Shown one piece after another: positions 36,560 through 47,527 of a stretch of DNA of 64,000 nucleotides (the stretch's first letter is position 1; each line of letters starts with the position of its first letter). Origin of the DNA: Rouxiella aceris (GTDB taxonomy: Bacteria; Pseudomonadota; Gammaproteobacteria; Enterobacterales; Enterobacteriaceae). The stretch lies in contig NZ_JAADJU010000009.1 of NCBI RefSeq assembly GCF_012933545.1, positions 62,001-126,000 on the forward strand. Direction: 5' to 3'. A program made the position numbers and the translations under genes. The notes beneath the pieces are model-generated. The model made no database searches. It was given only the letters and a program-made list of their open reading frames with translations, and was not told the origin of the DNA.

Positions 36560-38227
36560 ATGAATATCTCAGGAAGTCGCCGTATCAGGCTGTTCAGCGC
36601 TCTGGTTGATGCCTGTTTCCATGAAAAATACTCACTCTCACGTTTACTAAAAGATGCCATTGCCGGTGTAACAGTGGGGATTATTGCCATTCCGCTGGCG
36701 ATGGCGCTGGCCATTGCCAGCGGTGTGCCGCCGCAATACGGGCTTTATACCTCGGCGATAGCCGGGATAGTGATCGCCATTTGCGGTGGCTCCCGCTTTA
36801 GCGTCTCCGGGCCGACCGCCGCCTTTGTGGTGATCCTCTTTCCGGTCTCGCAGCAGTTTGGTCTCTCCGGATTATTGCTGGCGACGCTGATGTCCGGGTT
36901 TATCCTGCTGTTGATGGGGCTGGCGCGCTTTGGCAAGCTGATCGAATATATCCCGCTGCCGGTGACCCTCGGTTTTACCTCCGGGATCGGCATCACCATT
37001 GGTACCATGCAGTTCAAAGACTTTTTTGGCCTCAGTATGGCAACGGTGCCGGAACATTATGTCAGTAAAGTCGCCGCCCTGGTGATGGCGCTGCCGACGC
37101 TGGATTTTGGCGAGGCGGCAATTGGTATCGTCACTCTCGGCGTGTTGATCTTCTGGCCGAAACTCGGGCTGCGTGTCCCCGGCCATCTTCCCGCGTTGCT
37201 GGCGGGTTGTGCGGTGATGGTGGTGCTGATGCATACCGGTCATCCGGTAGCGACCATTGGCTCCCGTTTCCATTATCTGCTGCCTGGCGGCGCGCAGGGC
37301 AACGGTATTCCGTCAATTTTGCCGCAGTTTACCCTGCCCTGGTCGCAGACAGGCGCGGCGGGTTTGAGCTGGTCACTGGTGCAGACACTATTACCGGCGG
37401 CATTTTCGATGGCGGTACTGGGCGCCATTGAGTCATTGCTGTGCGCCGTGGTACTCGATGGCATGACGGGTAAAAAACATCATTCCAACAATGAGTTGAT
37501 CGGCCAGGGCATCGGTAACATGATCAGCCCGTTCTTTGGCGGCATTACTGCCACCGCCGCCATTGCGCGCTCGGCTGCCAACGTTCGCGCCGGGGCTACC
37601 TCGCCGGTATCGGCCATTATCCATGCCCTGTTGGTGATCCTCGCTCTGCTGGTGCTTGCCCCATTGCTTTCCTGGTTGCCGCTGGCTGCGATGGCTGCGC
37701 TGTTGCTGATGGTGGCCTGGAACATGAGCGAAGCACATAAGGTGGTGGATTTACTGCGCCATGGCCCTAATGACGACATTCTGGTGATGCTGACCTGCAT
37801 GAGCCTGACGGTGCTGTTTGATATGGTGATTGCCATTACCGCCGGTATTGTGATGGCTTCTTTGCTGTTTATGCGTCGTATTGCGCAATTGACGCGGCTG
37901 ACCGAAGTTGCTGCCGAGGTACCGGAAAAAACCCTGGTGCTGCGTATCAACGGGCCGCTGTTCTTTGCTGCTGCCGAACGTATTTTCAGCGAGATCAGGG
38001 AGCGCAGCGAAGGGATGAAAGTGATTGTCCTGCTGTGGGATCGCGTCGCCGTGCTCGATGCCGGTGGCTTAAACTCATTGCGTCAGTTTATTAATGCGCT
38101 GCCTGGGGATACCGAACTGCGCCTGGCGGAAATTCCGTTCCAGCCGTTGAAAACCATGGCTCGTGCGCGCTTGCATCCCATCAAGGGAAAACTCAGTTTT
38201 TACAGTACGTTGCAAGGCGCGCTATAA
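36560..38227 (+). CDS. dauA: SulP-family C4-dicarboxylate transporter DauA
   Basis: The 555-residue inner-membrane transporter has about 12-14 helices (residues 30-430) and a cytoplasmic STAS domain (about 445-550). It is highly similar to E. coli DauA (YchM), for example [21 protein letters not shown]-like and [17 protein letters not shown]. DauA imports succinate and other C4-dicarboxylates aerobically at acidic pH, and its STAS domain binds acyl carrier protein. In E. coli it lies elsewhere, so its position beside fis is a rearrangement. Confidence 0.9.
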   Translation: MNISGSRRIRLFSALVDACFHEKYSLSRLLKDAIAGVTVGIIAIPLAMALAIASGVPPQYGLYTSAIAGIVIAICGGSRFSVSGPTAAFVVILFPVSQQFGLSGLLLATLMSGFILLLMGLARFGKLIEYIPLPVTLGFTSGIGITIGTMQFKDFFGLSMATVPEHYVSKVAALVMALPTLDFGEAAIGIVTLGVLIFWPKLGLRVPGHLPALLAGCAVMVVLMHTGHPVATIGSRFHYLLPGGAQGNGIPSILPQFTLPWSQTGAAGLSWSLVQTLLPAAFSMAVLGAIESLLCAVVLDGMTGKKHHSNNELIGQGIGNMISPFFGGITATAAIARSAANVRAGATSPVSAIIHALLVILALLVLAPLLSWLPLAAMAALLLMVAWNMSEAHKVVDLLRHGPNDDILVMLTCMSLTVLFDMVIAITAGIVMASLLFMRRIAQLTRLTEVAAEVPEKTLVLRINGPLFFAAAERIFSEIRERSEGMKVIVLLWDRVAVLDAGGLNSLRQFINALPGDTELRLAEIPFQPLKTMARARLHPIKGKLSFYSTLQGAL

Positions 38228-38283
38228 ACTCGATCGCGATTTAAAACCCGAAAGGCGGTGTGAATACCTCCTTTAGCCCGCAT

Positions 38284-38325
38284 AAAAAAAAGGCGCTAAT
38301 CCATAAATGGAAAAGCGCCTTTTTT
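38284..38325. terminator. Bidirectional terminator between dauA and fis
   Basis: AGGCGCT/AGCGCCT stem with A7 on the left and T6 on the right, between convergent genes. It can stop transcription from either side. Confidence 0.88.
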
Positions 38326-38346
38326 CAAGCAGTTAACTGATTAGTA

Positions 38347-38643
38347 TCAGTTCATGCCGTATTTTTTCAGTTTCTTACGCAGAGTACCGCGGTTGATACC
38401 CATCATCAGGGCTGCACGAGTCTGGTTGCCACGGGTGTACTGCATCACCATGTCCAGCAATGGCTGTTCAACTTCAGCCAGTACCAACTCATACAGGTCA
38501 TTGACGTCCTGACCATTCAGTTGAGCAAAGTAGCCCTTAAGTGCTTGTTTAACCGAGTCACGCAGGGGTTTTTGGGTTACCTGATCCTGAGAATTAACGG
38601 TTGAAACGGTCAGTACATCAGAATTCACGCGTTGTTCGAACAT
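38347..38643 (-). CDS. fis: DNA-binding protein Fis
   Basis: The 98-residue nucleoid protein and global regulator of rRNA and tRNA synthesis is identical or nearly identical to E. coli Fis. The C-terminal HTH is [22 protein letters not shown]. It dimerises and bends DNA. It is the second gene of the dusB-fis operon, 21 bp after dusB, and is followed by a bidirectional terminator. Confidence 0.97.
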   Translation of the reverse strand: MFEQRVNSDVLTVSTVNSQDQVTQKPLRDSVKQALKGYFAQLNGQDVNDLYELVLAEVEQPLLDMVMQYTRGNQTRAALMMGINRGTLRKKLKKYGMN

Positions 38644-38664
38644 AGTTCTGTCAGCTCTTTTTTG

Positions 38665-39630
38665 TTACGCAAGATTTTCGAAATATGCTTCCAACGCCTC
38701 CAGCTGTTCGCTGGCATCCTCTATGGCGTTGAAGGAGCGCCGAAACTGGTCATTCGGGGCATGTTCCTGTAAATACCAGGAAACATGCTTACGGGCGATA
38801 CGGAATCCTTTGCCTTGACCATAAAAGTCATGCAGTTCCCGTACGTGCCCTATCATCAAGCGCTGAACTTCCCCAAGTGATGGCGGTGGTAACAGCTCCC
38901 CTGTGTCCAGATAATGCTGGATTTCCCGGAAGATCCAGGGTCTCCCCTGAGCGGCACGTCCTATCATCAGAGCATCAGCTCCGGTGTAGTCGAGCACCGC
39001 TCTGGCTTTATGCGGGTCAGTTATGTCGCCATTCGCGATAATCGGAATAGAGACACTCTGCTTAACTGTCCGAATACTGTTGTACTCTGCTTCTCCATTG
39101 AAGAGGCAAGCACGGGTTCGGCCATGTATCGTCAGGGCCTGAATACCACAGTCTTCAGCCAATTGGGCAATTTGTACACAATTACGGTGTTCCGGAGCCC
39201 AACCAGTACGAATTTTCAACGTGACTGGCACATCCACGGCATTGACGACAGCGCACAAAATCTGTTTAACCAGATCGGGGTACTGAAGCAATGCAGAGCC
39301 TGCCAGTTTGCGGTTCACTTTCTTGGCTGGGCAACCCATATTGATATCAATGATCTGAGCACCTGCCTCCACGTTAATCCGGGCGGCGGCGGCCATATCT
39401 TCAGGATCACAGCCGGCAATCTGCACAGCATGTATTCCTGGTTCATCACTATGTACCATGCGCAAACGTGACTTATCCGTTCGCCACACCTCTGGGTTAG
39501 AGGAGAGCATTTCGGATACTGCCATTCCAGCACCCATTGCATGACATAAGGCGCGAAACGGTCGGTCTGTAATACCGGCCATTGGGGCGGCAATCAGGCA
39601 ATTTGTAAGCTGGTGGTGTCCAATGCGCAT
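38665..39630 (-). CDS. dusB: tRNA-dihydrouridine synthase B
   Basis: The 321-residue flavoenzyme reduces U17 of tRNA to dihydrouridine. TIM barrel motifs are [13 protein letters not shown] at the start, [14 protein letters not shown] with the catalytic Cys, [25 protein letters not shown] and [13 protein letters not shown]. The ATG at 39630 gives exactly the E. coli length; the longer frame from 39732 runs into the promoter. It heads the operon with fis. Confidence 0.95.
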   Translation of the reverse strand: MRIGHHQLTNCLIAAPMAGITDRPFRALCHAMGAGMAVSEMLSSNPEVWRTDKSRLRMVHSDEPGIHAVQIAGCDPEDMAAAARINVEAGAQIIDINMGCPAKKVNRKLAGSALLQYPDLVKQILCAVVNAVDVPVTLKIRTGWAPEHRNCVQIAQLAEDCGIQALTIHGRTRACLFNGEAEYNSIRTVKQSVSIPIIANGDITDPHKARAVLDYTGADALMIGRAAQGRPWIFREIQHYLDTGELLPPPSLGEVQRLMIGHVRELHDFYGQGKGFRIARKHVSWYLQEHAPNDQFRRSFNAIEDASEQLEALEAYFENLA

Positions 39631-39668
39631 AGCTAGGAAAGACCATACTGAAGTCCGCAAGGGCGCGT

Positions 39669-39697
39669 ATATTACGCATTTTTTGCGGGATATGAAA
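39669..39697 (-). promoter_or_regulatory. dusB-fis promoter with GC-rich discriminator
   Basis: On the minus strand -35 TTTCAT (39692-39697) and -10 TAATAT (39669-39674) are separated by 17 bp and followed by a GC-rich discriminator. These are the features of the stringently controlled E. coli fis promoter. The start lies about 30 nt before dusB. AT-rich sequence farther upstream (39,700-39,990) probably contains Fis and IHF sites. Confidence 0.7.
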
Positions 39698-39999
39698 GGC
39701 CAAACTTTAACCAATTGCGCAAGAAAAAGCACCTTCAGCAGAAGATTGCACCGGGATAATTTTTTTTATTTAAACTAAACAATAAGTTATGCTGAGATGG
39801 TCAAATTGTGCGCTTCTGTAATTTACTTACTTATCGCTGGATATAGGCCATAAAGCAGCGGAATCTAAGGTGAATATTGCTGTTTTAAGTAGCAATAACC
39901 GAGTTATTTCCGTGACATATCTCTCACTTTTGTTAAAAAATGAACAATATTGCCCAATATTTCATAACAAGTTTTCAGCAGATAAGATCCTGGCACGAT

Positions 40000-40041
40000 A
40001 AAAAATGCCACCCGGCAAGGCAGCATGCTTTTCTTGCCGGG
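40000..40041 (-). terminator. Rho-independent terminator after prmA
   Basis: On the minus strand CCCGGCAAG/CTTGCCGGG form a perfect 9-bp stem, then TGGCATTTTTT. It lies 44 nt after the prmA stop and ends the panF-prmA transcript. Confidence 0.82.
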
Positions 40042-40084
40042 TCAGCAGCGCAAAACAGGCCGGATAATCCCTGCCCATCCCCGA

Positions 40085-40969
40085 TTAGCGGTTTTTGACA
40101 CCGGTAATGCGACACCACTCTTCTTTTTCCATTACCGGATCGAGAGTAAAGATCTCCTGGTAAGCTTGCGCCACGCTATCAGCCTGGCTGGCGAGGATAC
40201 CGGAAAGGCCCAAATGGCCACCCGCGACTGGCAAGACGCTAATCAGCGGCGCCAGCTCGCGCAGAGGGCCAGCAAGGATGTTGGCAACCACCACATCAGC
40301 CGAAAGGTCATCCGGTTGGTCTTGGGGCAGGTAAAGCGACAAACGCTCTGAGACGCCGTTACGTTGCGCATTATCGCGACTGGCCTGAATGGCCTGCGGG
40401 TCGATATCAATACCGATCGCCTGGGCAGCACCGAGCTTCAGTGCGGCAATAGCCAAAATACCGGAGCCACAGCCAAAATCGATTACCGTCTTGCCTTCAA
40501 GATCCAGGCCGTCCAGCCATTGCAGACACATGGCAGTCGTTGGATGGGTACCGGTGCCAAACGCCAGGCCCGGATCGAGCATAACGTTAACGGCGGTCGG
40601 ATCCGGTACATCGCGCCAGCTTGGACAAATCCACAGGCGTTCGCCAAAACGCATTGGATGGAAATTATCCATCCATTCCCGTTCCCAGTCTTTGTCTTCA
40701 ATTTGCTCGATTTTATGGGCAAAACCTTTACCCAGCAGCGGCTCGTTTTCCAGTATGGCGATCACCATCGCCATATCGGTTTCGGCATCATACAGACCGA
40801 TAGCATCGGTATCGCCCCACAGCAGGGTTTCCCCTGGCAGCGGTTCAAATACCGGATTATCGTGGGTATCCTGGAAAGTCACAGACACGGCACCGCTTTC
40901 TATCAGCGCATCGCTCAAGGTCTCTGCATCCTGACCAGTGGTATTAATTTTCAGTTGGATCCAAGGCAT
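40085..40969 (-). CDS. prmA: Ribosomal protein L11 methyltransferase
   Basis: The 294-residue SAM-dependent enzyme trimethylates L11. An N-terminal substrate-recognition domain is followed by a methyltransferase domain with [16 protein letters not shown] and the NILAGPL motif. FGTGTHPTT is the family signature. The ATG at 40969 has AGAGAG upstream and gives MPWIQL, as in E. coli. It follows panF by 37 bp, the usual pairing in Enterobacterales. Confidence 0.95.
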   Translation of the reverse strand: MPWIQLKINTTGQDAETLSDALIESGAVSVTFQDTHDNPVFEPLPGETLLWGDTDAIGLYDAETDMAMVIAILENEPLLGKGFAHKIEQIEDKDWEREWMDNFHPMRFGERLWICPSWRDVPDPTAVNVMLDPGLAFGTGTHPTTAMCLQWLDGLDLEGKTVIDFGCGSGILAIAALKLGAAQAIGIDIDPQAIQASRDNAQRNGVSERLSLYLPQDQPDDLSADVVVANILAGPLRELAPLISVLPVAGGHLGLSGILASQADSVAQAYQEIFTLDPVMEKEEWCRITGVKNR

Positions 40970-41006
40970 AGCCACTCTCTTCTAACAATGTGTTTTGTCC
41001 GTTGTG

Positions 41007-42452
41007 TCACGATGCAGTCAGTGCATTGGCACGGCGGTATTCGCCCAGTCGGTTACCGAGGTAAAAGGCCAGTAAACTGAGCAGCAACGACGGAACAATA
41101 GGGTGTAAACCTGCAATATGCAGATCGATGCTGGCCAACAGGGTATAACAAACCGCGCCCACGATCATCGAGCAGAGTGCGCCAGTGGCATTGGCCCGTT
41201 CCCAGTAAAGCCCGAGTACCAGCGGCCAGAGGAAGACGGCTTCCAGCCCGCCAAAGGCCAGCAGGTTAAGCCAGATAATCATCTCTGGCGGCCGCCAGGC
41301 AGCCAGCAGCACCAGCAGGCCCAGTATCAGGGTAGCCAGGCTGGAAAAACGCTTGAGCAGGCGCTCGTTGCGCATTTGCGCCGGTCTGACCCCGAGATAG
41401 AGATCTTTGACGATGGTGGCAGAAGACTGCAACAGTTGGGCGTTGATGGTCGACATAATGGCGGCCATTGGCGCGGCGAGGAAAATCCCGGCGGCAAACG
41501 GCGGCAATACGCTGATCATCAAGGTCGGGATCACCTGATCGGGGATCTTCAGATTGGGCAAAATAGCCCGGCCCAACGCGCCGGAAAGATGCATACCAAA
41601 CATCAGTACCGCGACCACCAGCGTACCCAGCACAATGCCGCGATGTACCGCTTTACTGTCGCGATAAGAGATGCAGCGCACCGCGGTATGCGGCAAGCCA
41701 ATCACCCCAAAGCACACCAGCACCCAGAACGAGGCCATAAACGGCAGCGACAGCACGTCCCCTGCGCCCTGTACCGACACCAGTTTTGGATCAATTTGCT
41801 GTAGCTTGCTCACTGCACTATGCAGACCGCCCGCCGCGTGGATCACCGCCACCAGTAACAGTATTGTGCCCAGTAACATCACCAGACCCTGCATGGCATC
41901 GTTCAATACGCTGGCCCGAAAACCGCCAAAGGCGGTATAGAGCGCAATACTGACGCCAAAAATCAGCAGCCCGGTGTCGTAAGGAATGCCCGCTGCGGTT
42001 TCCAACAGGCGTGCACCGCCGATAAACTGCACCGTCATGGCACCCAGAAAGGCCACCAGCAGACTGAGGCTGGCCAGCCAGACCAACAGACGGCTTTGAT
42101 AGCGGGCGTAGAGCATATCGTTCAGGGTCACCGCATTGTAGCGCCGCGCCAGGATGGCGAATTTTTTGCCCAGCACGCCGAGGGACAGCCATACCGCCGG
42201 TAACTGGATCATCGACAGTAATACCCAGCCCAGCCCGTACTTATAGGCAGCACCCGGTCCGCCAATAAAGGAGCTGGCGCTGATATAGGTGGCCGTCAGG
42301 GTCATGGCCAGCACAAAGCCGCCCATCGAGCGGTTACCGAGAAAATACTCGGTGAGAAAATTGCCCTGTTGCCGGCGGGTATAGGCAAAAACCGACAAGC
42401 CAAACACCAGCAGCAAATAGGCAATTAGCGGCAGCAATACTTCAGTCTGCAT
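41007..42452 (-). CDS. panF: Sodium/pantothenate symporter PanF
   Basis: The 481-residue sodium:solute symporter has about 12-13 helices. The SSF signatures include GGFVLAMTLTATYISASSFIGGP and the conserved YTAFGGFRASV region. It imports pantothenate for coenzyme A synthesis. It overlaps yhdT by 11 nt. The order yhdT-panF-prmA is standard. Confidence 0.94.
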   Translation of the reverse strand: MQTEVLLPLIAYLLLVFGLSVFAYTRRQQGNFLTEYFLGNRSMGGFVLAMTLTATYISASSFIGGPGAAYKYGLGWVLLSMIQLPAVWLSLGVLGKKFAILARRYNAVTLNDMLYARYQSRLLVWLASLSLLVAFLGAMTVQFIGGARLLETAAGIPYDTGLLIFGVSIALYTAFGGFRASVLNDAMQGLVMLLGTILLLVAVIHAAGGLHSAVSKLQQIDPKLVSVQGAGDVLSLPFMASFWVLVCFGVIGLPHTAVRCISYRDSKAVHRGIVLGTLVVAVLMFGMHLSGALGRAILPNLKIPDQVIPTLMISVLPPFAAGIFLAAPMAAIMSTINAQLLQSSATIVKDLYLGVRPAQMRNERLLKRFSSLATLILGLLVLLAAWRPPEMIIWLNLLAFGGLEAVFLWPLVLGLYWERANATGALCSMIVGAVCYTLLASIDLHIAGLHPIVPSLLLSLLAFYLGNRLGEYRRANALTAS

Positions 42453-42684
42453 GATGATCCTCCAGCGGAATATCGCGATAGATCACCCGCACCATCAGCC
42501 AGCTCAGCAGCACAAAAATCAGCGGAACCAGCAGGCAGGACATTTCAAACCAGTGGGGCAGGCCGGTAATTCCGGGGGTATCTCCCGGCAAATAGGCTGC
42601 CAACGACCAGGCCAACAGGTAGGCTAACGTCAGACCAAAAGCCCAGCGCGCTTCGCGGTTGGCTTGTAAAAAGCGCTTGTCCAC
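42442..42684 (-). CDS. yhdT: YhdT family inner-membrane protein
   Basis: The 80-residue protein has two predicted membrane helices (about 16-33 and 45-68). It is the YhdT-like partner always encoded just before panF, with GTG as start codon at 42684. An AGGAG ribosome binding site 5 nt upstream decides this start over the GTG six bases earlier, and the length equals E. coli YhdT. A helper role for PanF is suggested by the overlap, but function is unknown. Confidence 0.88.
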   Translation of the reverse strand: MDKRFLQANREARWAFGLTLAYLLAWSLAAYLPGDTPGITGLPHWFEMSCLLVPLIFVLLSWLMVRVIYRDIPLEDHHAD

Positions 42685-42707
42685 ATGCACTCCTCAGACG
42701 AAAAAAA

Positions 42708-42874
42708 GGCCGGAATATCCGGCCTCAGACTGCTGACAAAGTCCATTATTAGGGAGAGTGCACCGTTGGGGTCGTAGCGGGCTTGCCCGCCGGAGCGCCC
42801 CTAGGTGTGCTATGCCCGGGTATCTCGATCATCAAGACGACTTTGTCATCAAACTCAGGCCGGAATATCCGGCC
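42708..42874. mobile_element. 167-bp MITE-like element with long inverted ends
   Basis: The ends are identical 17-bp palindromes GGCCGGAATATCCGGCC (42708-42724 and 42858-42874). Internal to each is the inverted pair GACAAAGTC (42735-42743) and GACTTTGTC (42839-42847) with mostly matching flanks, giving imperfect terminal inverted repeats of about 36 bp. The interior has no reading frame. The left palindrome followed by seven A residues on the plus strand is, on the minus strand, a terminator with T7, separating accC from yhdT-panF. It resembles a non-autonomous repeat, but copy number cannot be judged here. Confidence 0.5.
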
Positions 42875-42942
42875 TTGTTATTACCCTTATGCCTCTGTTG
42901 TCGCCGCAGCAACGCCAGTGGCTTGGGGGTTATTGCAGCGTC

Positions 42943-44292
42943 TTACTTTTCCTGCAAGCCGAGTTTTTTCTCCAGATAGTGGATATTGGTGCCACCATGC
43001 TGGAAATTCTCGTCGTTCATAATGCGTAATTGCAGCTCAACGTTGGTTTTAATGCCATCGATGATCAGTTCTGCCAACGCATTTTTCATACGGGCAATCG
43101 CCACATCACGGTTTTCACCGTAAGCGATCAGTTTGCCGATCATGGAATCATAGTACGGAGGCACAGTGTAGCCCGCGTAGATATGGGATTCCCAGCGCAC
43201 GCCAAAACCACCAGGCGCATGGAAGCGGGTGATCTTGCCAGGGCTTGGCAGGAAGTTGTTCGGGTCTTCGGCGTTGATACGACATTCAACGGCGTGTCCC
43301 TGAACACGGACTTCTTCTTGCTTGATTGACAAAGGCTGACCAGCGGCAATACGCAGCTGCTCTTTGATTAAGTCAACGCCGGTGATCATCTCGGTAACCG
43401 GATGTTCAACCTGAATACGGGTGTTCATTTCAATGAAATAGAACTCGCCGTTTTCATACAGGAACTCGAAGGTACCTGCGCCGCGATAACCGATATCCAC
43501 ACAGGCCTTGGAGCAACGCTCACCGATATAACGACGCATTTCTGCGGTGATACCCGGTGCTGGCGCTTCTTCGACAACTTTCTGGTGGCGGCGCTGCATG
43601 GAGCAGTCGCGTTCCGCCAGATAGATGGCGCTACCCTGACCGTCAGCCAATACCTGTACTTCGATATGGCGTGGGTTCTCCAGGTATTTTTCCATATAAA
43701 CCATGTCGTTGTTAAAAGCCGCTTTGGCTTCGGCACGCGTCATGTTAATGGATTCTTCCAGGTCTTTCTCGTGGCGTACTACGCGCATACCGCGACCGCC
43801 GCCGCCGCCGGAGGCTTTGATGATCACCGGATAACCAATGCGCTTACCGAAAGCGCGGTTTTTATCCATATCATCGCCCAACGGGCCGTCAGAGCCTGGT
43901 ACGCAAGGAACACCGGCTTTTTTCATGGCACTGATTGCAGAAACTTTATCACCCATCAGGCGAATGGTTTCGGCACGTGGACCGATGAAAATAAAGCCCG
44001 AACGCTCAACTTGTTCTGCAAAGTCGGCGTTTTCGGACAGGAAGCCGTACCCAGGGTGGATCGCTACTGCGCCAGTAATTTCAGCGGCAGAGATGATCGC
44101 CGGGATATTCAAATAGCTTTTTACTGAAGGTGCCGGGCCGATACAGACGGTTTCGTCTGCCAGCAGCACGTGTTTCAAGTCGCGATCGGCGGTCGAGTGA
44201 ACAGCGACAGTCTTGATGCCTAATTCTTTACAGGCACGCAAAATACGCAGAGCAATCTCACCGCGGTTAGCGATAACAATTTTATCTACCAT
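42943..44292 (-). CDS. accC: Biotin carboxylase subunit of acetyl-CoA carboxylase
   Basis: The 449-residue ATP-grasp enzyme carboxylates biotin on AccB, the first step of fatty acid synthesis. Visible motifs are [19 protein letters not shown] at the N-terminus, the ATP-binding [10 protein letters not shown] loop and the catalytic [18 protein letters not shown] segment in part. Length equals E. coli AccC. It follows accB by 11 bp in the aroQ-accB-accC operon. Confidence 0.97.
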   Translation of the reverse strand: MVDKIVIANRGEIALRILRACKELGIKTVAVHSTADRDLKHVLLADETVCIGPAPSVKSYLNIPAIISAAEITGAVAIHPGYGFLSENADFAEQVERSGFIFIGPRAETIRLMGDKVSAISAMKKAGVPCVPGSDGPLGDDMDKNRAFGKRIGYPVIIKASGGGGGRGMRVVRHEKDLEESINMTRAEAKAAFNNDMVYMEKYLENPRHIEVQVLADGQGSAIYLAERDCSMQRRHQKVVEEAPAPGITAEMRRYIGERCSKACVDIGYRGAGTFEFLYENGEFYFIEMNTRIQVEHPVTEMITGVDLIKEQLRIAAGQPLSIKQEEVRVQGHAVECRINAEDPNNFLPSPGKITRFHAPGGFGVRWESHIYAGYTVPPYYDSMIGKLIAYGENRDVAIARMKNALAELIIDGIKTNVELQLRIMNDENFQHGGTNIHYLEKKLGLQEK

Positions 44293-44303
44293 GGTACGCC
44301 TCG

Positions 44304-44762
44304 TTATTCGATGACGACCAGCGGCTCGTCGAACTCAACCGGCTGGCCGCTCTCTACCAGAATGGCTTTAACCACACCAGATTTGTCTGCTTCGATTTGG
44401 TTCATCATCTTCATCGCTTCAACGATGCACAGGGTGTCGCCTGCGGTGACTTTCTGACCGATTTCGATGAATGCCTTGGCATCCGGGCTTGGGGTACGGT
44501 AGAAGGTCCCAACCATTGGTGAACGCACAATGTGTCCACTGATGGCCGCAGGCGCCGCTTCCACAGGTGCCGCCGGGGCAACCGCAGTGGCCAGTGCCTG
44601 CTGTGGTGCTGGCATAGCATAAGCTTGTTGCATCATCGGATAAGCTGGTGCAGGTGCTGCGCGGCTGATGCGAACTGACTCTTCACCTTCAGAAATTTCC
44701 AGTTCGGAGATGCCTGATTCTTCAACCAGTTCGATCAGTTTCTTGATTTTACGAATATCCAT
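44304..44762 (-). CDS. accB: Biotin carboxyl carrier protein
   Basis: The 152-residue protein has an N-terminal helix (about 1-30), an Ala/Pro-rich linker (35-70) and a C-terminal biotinyl domain with the [10 protein letters not shown] motif. K118 is the biotin attachment site, 34 residues from the C-terminus as in E. coli. The thumb segment is visible around [18 protein letters not shown]. It carries CO2 from AccC to AccAD. Confidence 0.97.
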   Translation of the reverse strand: MDIRKIKKLIELVEESGISELEISEGEESVRISRAAPAPAYPMMQQAYAMPAPQQALATAVAPAAPVEAAPAAISGHIVRSPMVGTFYRTPSPDAKAFIEIGQKVTAGDTLCIVEAMKMMNQIEADKSGVVKAILVESGQPVEFDEPLVVIE

Positions 44763-44793
44763 GGATGTGATTCCGTACTCTTATGCGAAGTAA

Positions 44794-45246
44794 TTAGTGG
44801 GTTTTTGACAAGCGATTAATCGCTGCCTGTAAAGCAAAATGGTAGCCATCTGCGCCAAGTCCGCAGATAACGCCCACCGCAATGTCGGAAAGATAAGAAT
44901 GGTGTCGGAACGTTTCGCGAGCATGGACGTTAGACAGATGGATCTCGATAAACGGGATCTGCACTGCCAACAATGCGTCACGAAGCGCCACGCTGGTATG
45001 GGTAAAGGCTGCGGGATTGATCAAAATAAAATCCGTATTCCCCCGTGCCTGATGGATCCTGTCTATCAGGAGGTGCTCTGCATTAGACTGCAGATGGCTT
45101 AACGCCACGTTGGCCGCGTCAGCCTGCTGTTCCAAACCTTTAACAATATCGTTAAGCGTAGTGTTTCCGTAGGTCTCCGGCTCACGGGTTCCCAGCAGAT
45201 TCAGATTGGGACCGTTTAGAAGCAAAATGTCAAACTTGTGCGTCAT
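44794..45246 (-). CDS. aroQ: Type II 3-dehydroquinate dehydratase
   Basis: The 150-residue enzyme converts 3-dehydroquinate to 3-dehydroshikimate in the shikimate pathway. The active-site lid [17 protein letters not shown], the [20 protein letters not shown] segment and the C-terminal [16 protein letters not shown] are intact. It precedes accB by 31 bp and may share its transcript. E. coli K-12 uses the unrelated AroD, whereas Yersinia and Serratia have this gene here. Confidence 0.95.
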   Translation of the reverse strand: MTHKFDILLLNGPNLNLLGTREPETYGNTTLNDIVKGLEQQADAANVALSHLQSNAEHLLIDRIHQARGNTDFILINPAAFTHTSVALRDALLAVQIPFIEIHLSNVHARETFRHHSYLSDIAVGVICGLGADGYHFALQAAINRLSKTH

Positions 45247-45276
45247 TGTGAGCCTATCTCCGGCAATTAGACCAAG

Positions 45277-45304
45277 ATTGTAGAAAATACCCTGATGTCA
45301 CCAA
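45277..45304 (-). promoter_or_regulatory. Candidate promoter for aroQ-accBC
   Basis: On the minus strand TTGGTG (45299-45304) and TACAAT (45277-45282) are spaced by 16 bp, giving a start near 45270, about 25 nt before aroQ. A second palindromic TATAAT lies near 45362. A perfect stem CCCTCAGTT/AACTGAGGG at 45419-45439 lies farther upstream and probably marks the end of msrQ. Confidence 0.4.
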
Positions 45305-45487
45305 TTTGTCACCTATTTCACAACAAAACTCGCCGACCTTTTCAAGGGAAGTCGGGCATTATAATGATATCGTGGCAATTCGCAGCTAAATACTGGTCTT
45401 ATCAGCGAAGATAATCAACCCTCAGTTTGCAACTGAGGGTAAGAGTAATCGGATTATGCGCAGTGGCACACAGTACAGCAGCAGTGA

Positions 45488-46090
45488 TTAGCTTAGCCAC
45501 TGGCGGAATTTTTTGTAGCGAAAAGCTAACAAGATCGCGGCAATTAGCACATAAATGAAGGGTTGCGGCGAGAAAGTCTTTACCGACCACAGATAATGGA
45601 TCGGCGCGAGGATGGCCACAAGATAGATGCCATTGTGCAGTATCTGCCATTTACTTGCCAGCTTGCGCTGCGACCAGCGCGTCGAAGTCGCCGCCAACAG
45701 CAGCAAAATCAACCAACTGATAATCCCCAGCGTCAGATAGGGGCGCGACAGCAACTCGCTGCCCAGCAGGCGCAGATTGTTGATCCCCAATTCAAGGAAG
45801 GAGTAGCTGAGCAGGTGCAGAGTGCCCCAGGCAAAACACCATAAACCCACCAGGCGGCGCACGCGGATCAGCAGTGGCTGTTTGCCATAGCGCACCAGCG
45901 GGGTGATCGCCAGCGTGGCGAGCAGCAGTTTCAAGGTCATACGTCCGGTAAAATGCTGGATATCTTTTGCCGGATCGGCGCTGAACCACCCCTGGTTAAT
46001 GGACAACAAAATCCATAAAAATGGCAAAAATGCCGCCAGGTGGATAATGACTTTAAGCCAGGTGATCTGTTTAAGCGTCAAACGCTGCAT
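45488..46090 (-). CDS. msrQ: Membrane haem subunit MsrQ of the methionine sulfoxide reductase system
   Basis: The 200-residue protein has about six helices of the ferric-reductase-like fold, with conserved His residues ([39 protein letters not shown]) for haem. It passes electrons from the quinone pool or flavin to MsrP. It lies downstream of msrP on the same strand, with 85 bp between them. Confidence 0.93.
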   Translation of the reverse strand: MQRLTLKQITWLKVIIHLAAFLPFLWILLSINQGWFSADPAKDIQHFTGRMTLKLLLATLAITPLVRYGKQPLLIRVRRLVGLWCFAWGTLHLLSYSFLELGINNLRLLGSELLSRPYLTLGIISWLILLLLAATSTRWSQRKLASKWQILHNGIYLVAILAPIHYLWSVKTFSPQPFIYVLIAAILLAFRYKKFRQWLS

Positions 46091-46175
46091 AATCGGGTGC
46101 TGTCCTTATCAGGTACGTGAGCCTTGCCGACCGGCAGCAAGGCGTGGAGCGTAACAGGGGGAAAGTCCTGCTTAT

Positions 46176-47177
46176 CTAGTAGTTTGCCCGCAGGTCCATG
46201 CCACGATATAAATGGGCGACGTCTTTTTCATAACCGTTGAACATCAGCGTGGGTTGACGTTGCACGTCGAGCAACCCACCTGCACCGATAAAACGTTCAC
46301 TGGCCTGTGACCAGCGCGGGTGATCCACCTGCGGGTTCACATTGGCATAGAAGCCGTATTCATTGGCGGCAATCTGATTCCAGGTGGTGGGCGGCTGATC
46401 TTTTACCAGACGAATATGCACAATGGCTTTAATGCCCTTAAAACCATATTTCCACGGCACGGTCAGGCGAATCGGTGCGCCATTTTGCGGTGGCATGGTT
46501 TTGCCATACAGCCCGACCGACAGCAGCGCCAGCGGATTCATCGCCTCATCAATACGTAATCCTTCGACATAAGGGTAATTCAGGCCACCGCCGATAAAGC
46601 GATCTTTCTGTCCCGGCATATGTTCAGGATCATATAAGGTAGTAAAGGCGACATAGCGCGCATCACTGGTCGGTTCGACCAGATTCAGCAGTGCACTGAG
46701 CGGAAAGCCGATCCATGGCACCACCATTGACCAGGCTTCTACGCAGCGCATACGATAAATACGTTGTTCCAGCGGGAAGCGCTTGAGGATGTCATCCATA
46801 TCCAGCGTCATCGGTTTGCCGACTTCACCATCGATGGTAATTTTCCATGGCGTGGTAGGCAGTTGGCCGGCGTTGGCTGCCGGGTCGGCTTTATCCAGTC
46901 CAAACTCATAATAGTTGTTGTAGCCGGTGACTTTGTCTTCTGGCGTTAACGGCAGCGTCGCCTGGTACATGGCGGGCTGGCTAAATTGCAGAGCTTTGCC
47001 GGCCGGGGCTTTCGGACGATCGTGACCTTTAAACCAGGAAAGTACATCAGCCTGCGCGGAGGCAGGCAGTGCCAGCGCCGCAGCGCCCAGGCCGAGCGCC
47101 TGCAACACTTTGCGGCGATCGTAGAAGATACTTTCCGGGGTGACATCCGCTTCGGTCAAACTGTTTTTATGGCTCAT
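46176..47177 (-). CDS. msrP: Periplasmic methionine sulfoxide reductase catalytic subunit MsrP
   Basis: The 333-residue molybdoenzyme has a twin-arginine signal peptide ([20 protein letters not shown]) and the sulfite-oxidase-type Mo-MPT domain. The Cys ligand is in [13 protein letters not shown]. It repairs oxidised methionines in envelope proteins. The ATG at 47177 has GGAG 10 nt upstream and matches the E. coli start; an ATG 42 bases upstream is rejected. It requires molybdate uptake, cf. the ModE-like site at 17.3 kb. Confidence 0.94.
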   Translation of the reverse strand: MSHKNSLTEADVTPESIFYDRRKVLQALGLGAAALALPASAQADVLSWFKGHDRPKAPAGKALQFSQPAMYQATLPLTPEDKVTGYNNYYEFGLDKADPAANAGQLPTTPWKITIDGEVGKPMTLDMDDILKRFPLEQRIYRMRCVEAWSMVVPWIGFPLSALLNLVEPTSDARYVAFTTLYDPEHMPGQKDRFIGGGLNYPYVEGLRIDEAMNPLALLSVGLYGKTMPPQNGAPIRLTVPWKYGFKGIKAIVHIRLVKDQPPTTWNQIAANEYGFYANVNPQVDHPRWSQASERFIGAGGLLDVQRQPTLMFNGYEKDVAHLYRGMDLRANY

Positions 47178-47527
47178 GACATGCTCCAGGAAATGAATCT
47201 TGTATCCGCTAAAACCCATGACCCGGGTTAGCGTTGCTGGAAATTCGGACTTTGCTTAACTCAAGCATGGCGTGAAATGAGATGTTTGGCGAGATGCCGC
47301 GGGAAAATACGAAATTTCGCAGAGCCGGTCAGCGTTTAAGGCCCGTCAGGGGAATGGCCCACAATTCGCAATCTATTAACTATCGGCTTGATATACTGCC
47401 TGGATAATAGGGATGACCCGTAAATCGCGCTGACCGCACATTGTTTTAAGAATTTTAAGTCGAAAGCTACCGGTAGAGGGCCTATTGTGTTTTATAGTAG
47501 CAGGCTTATTTTTATACCCCTCATATT

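Noticed and set aside
43402-44127. 241-codon open frame opposite accC
   Set aside because: Antisense to a highly conserved gene; no ribosome binding site and no protein-like hydrophobic pattern.
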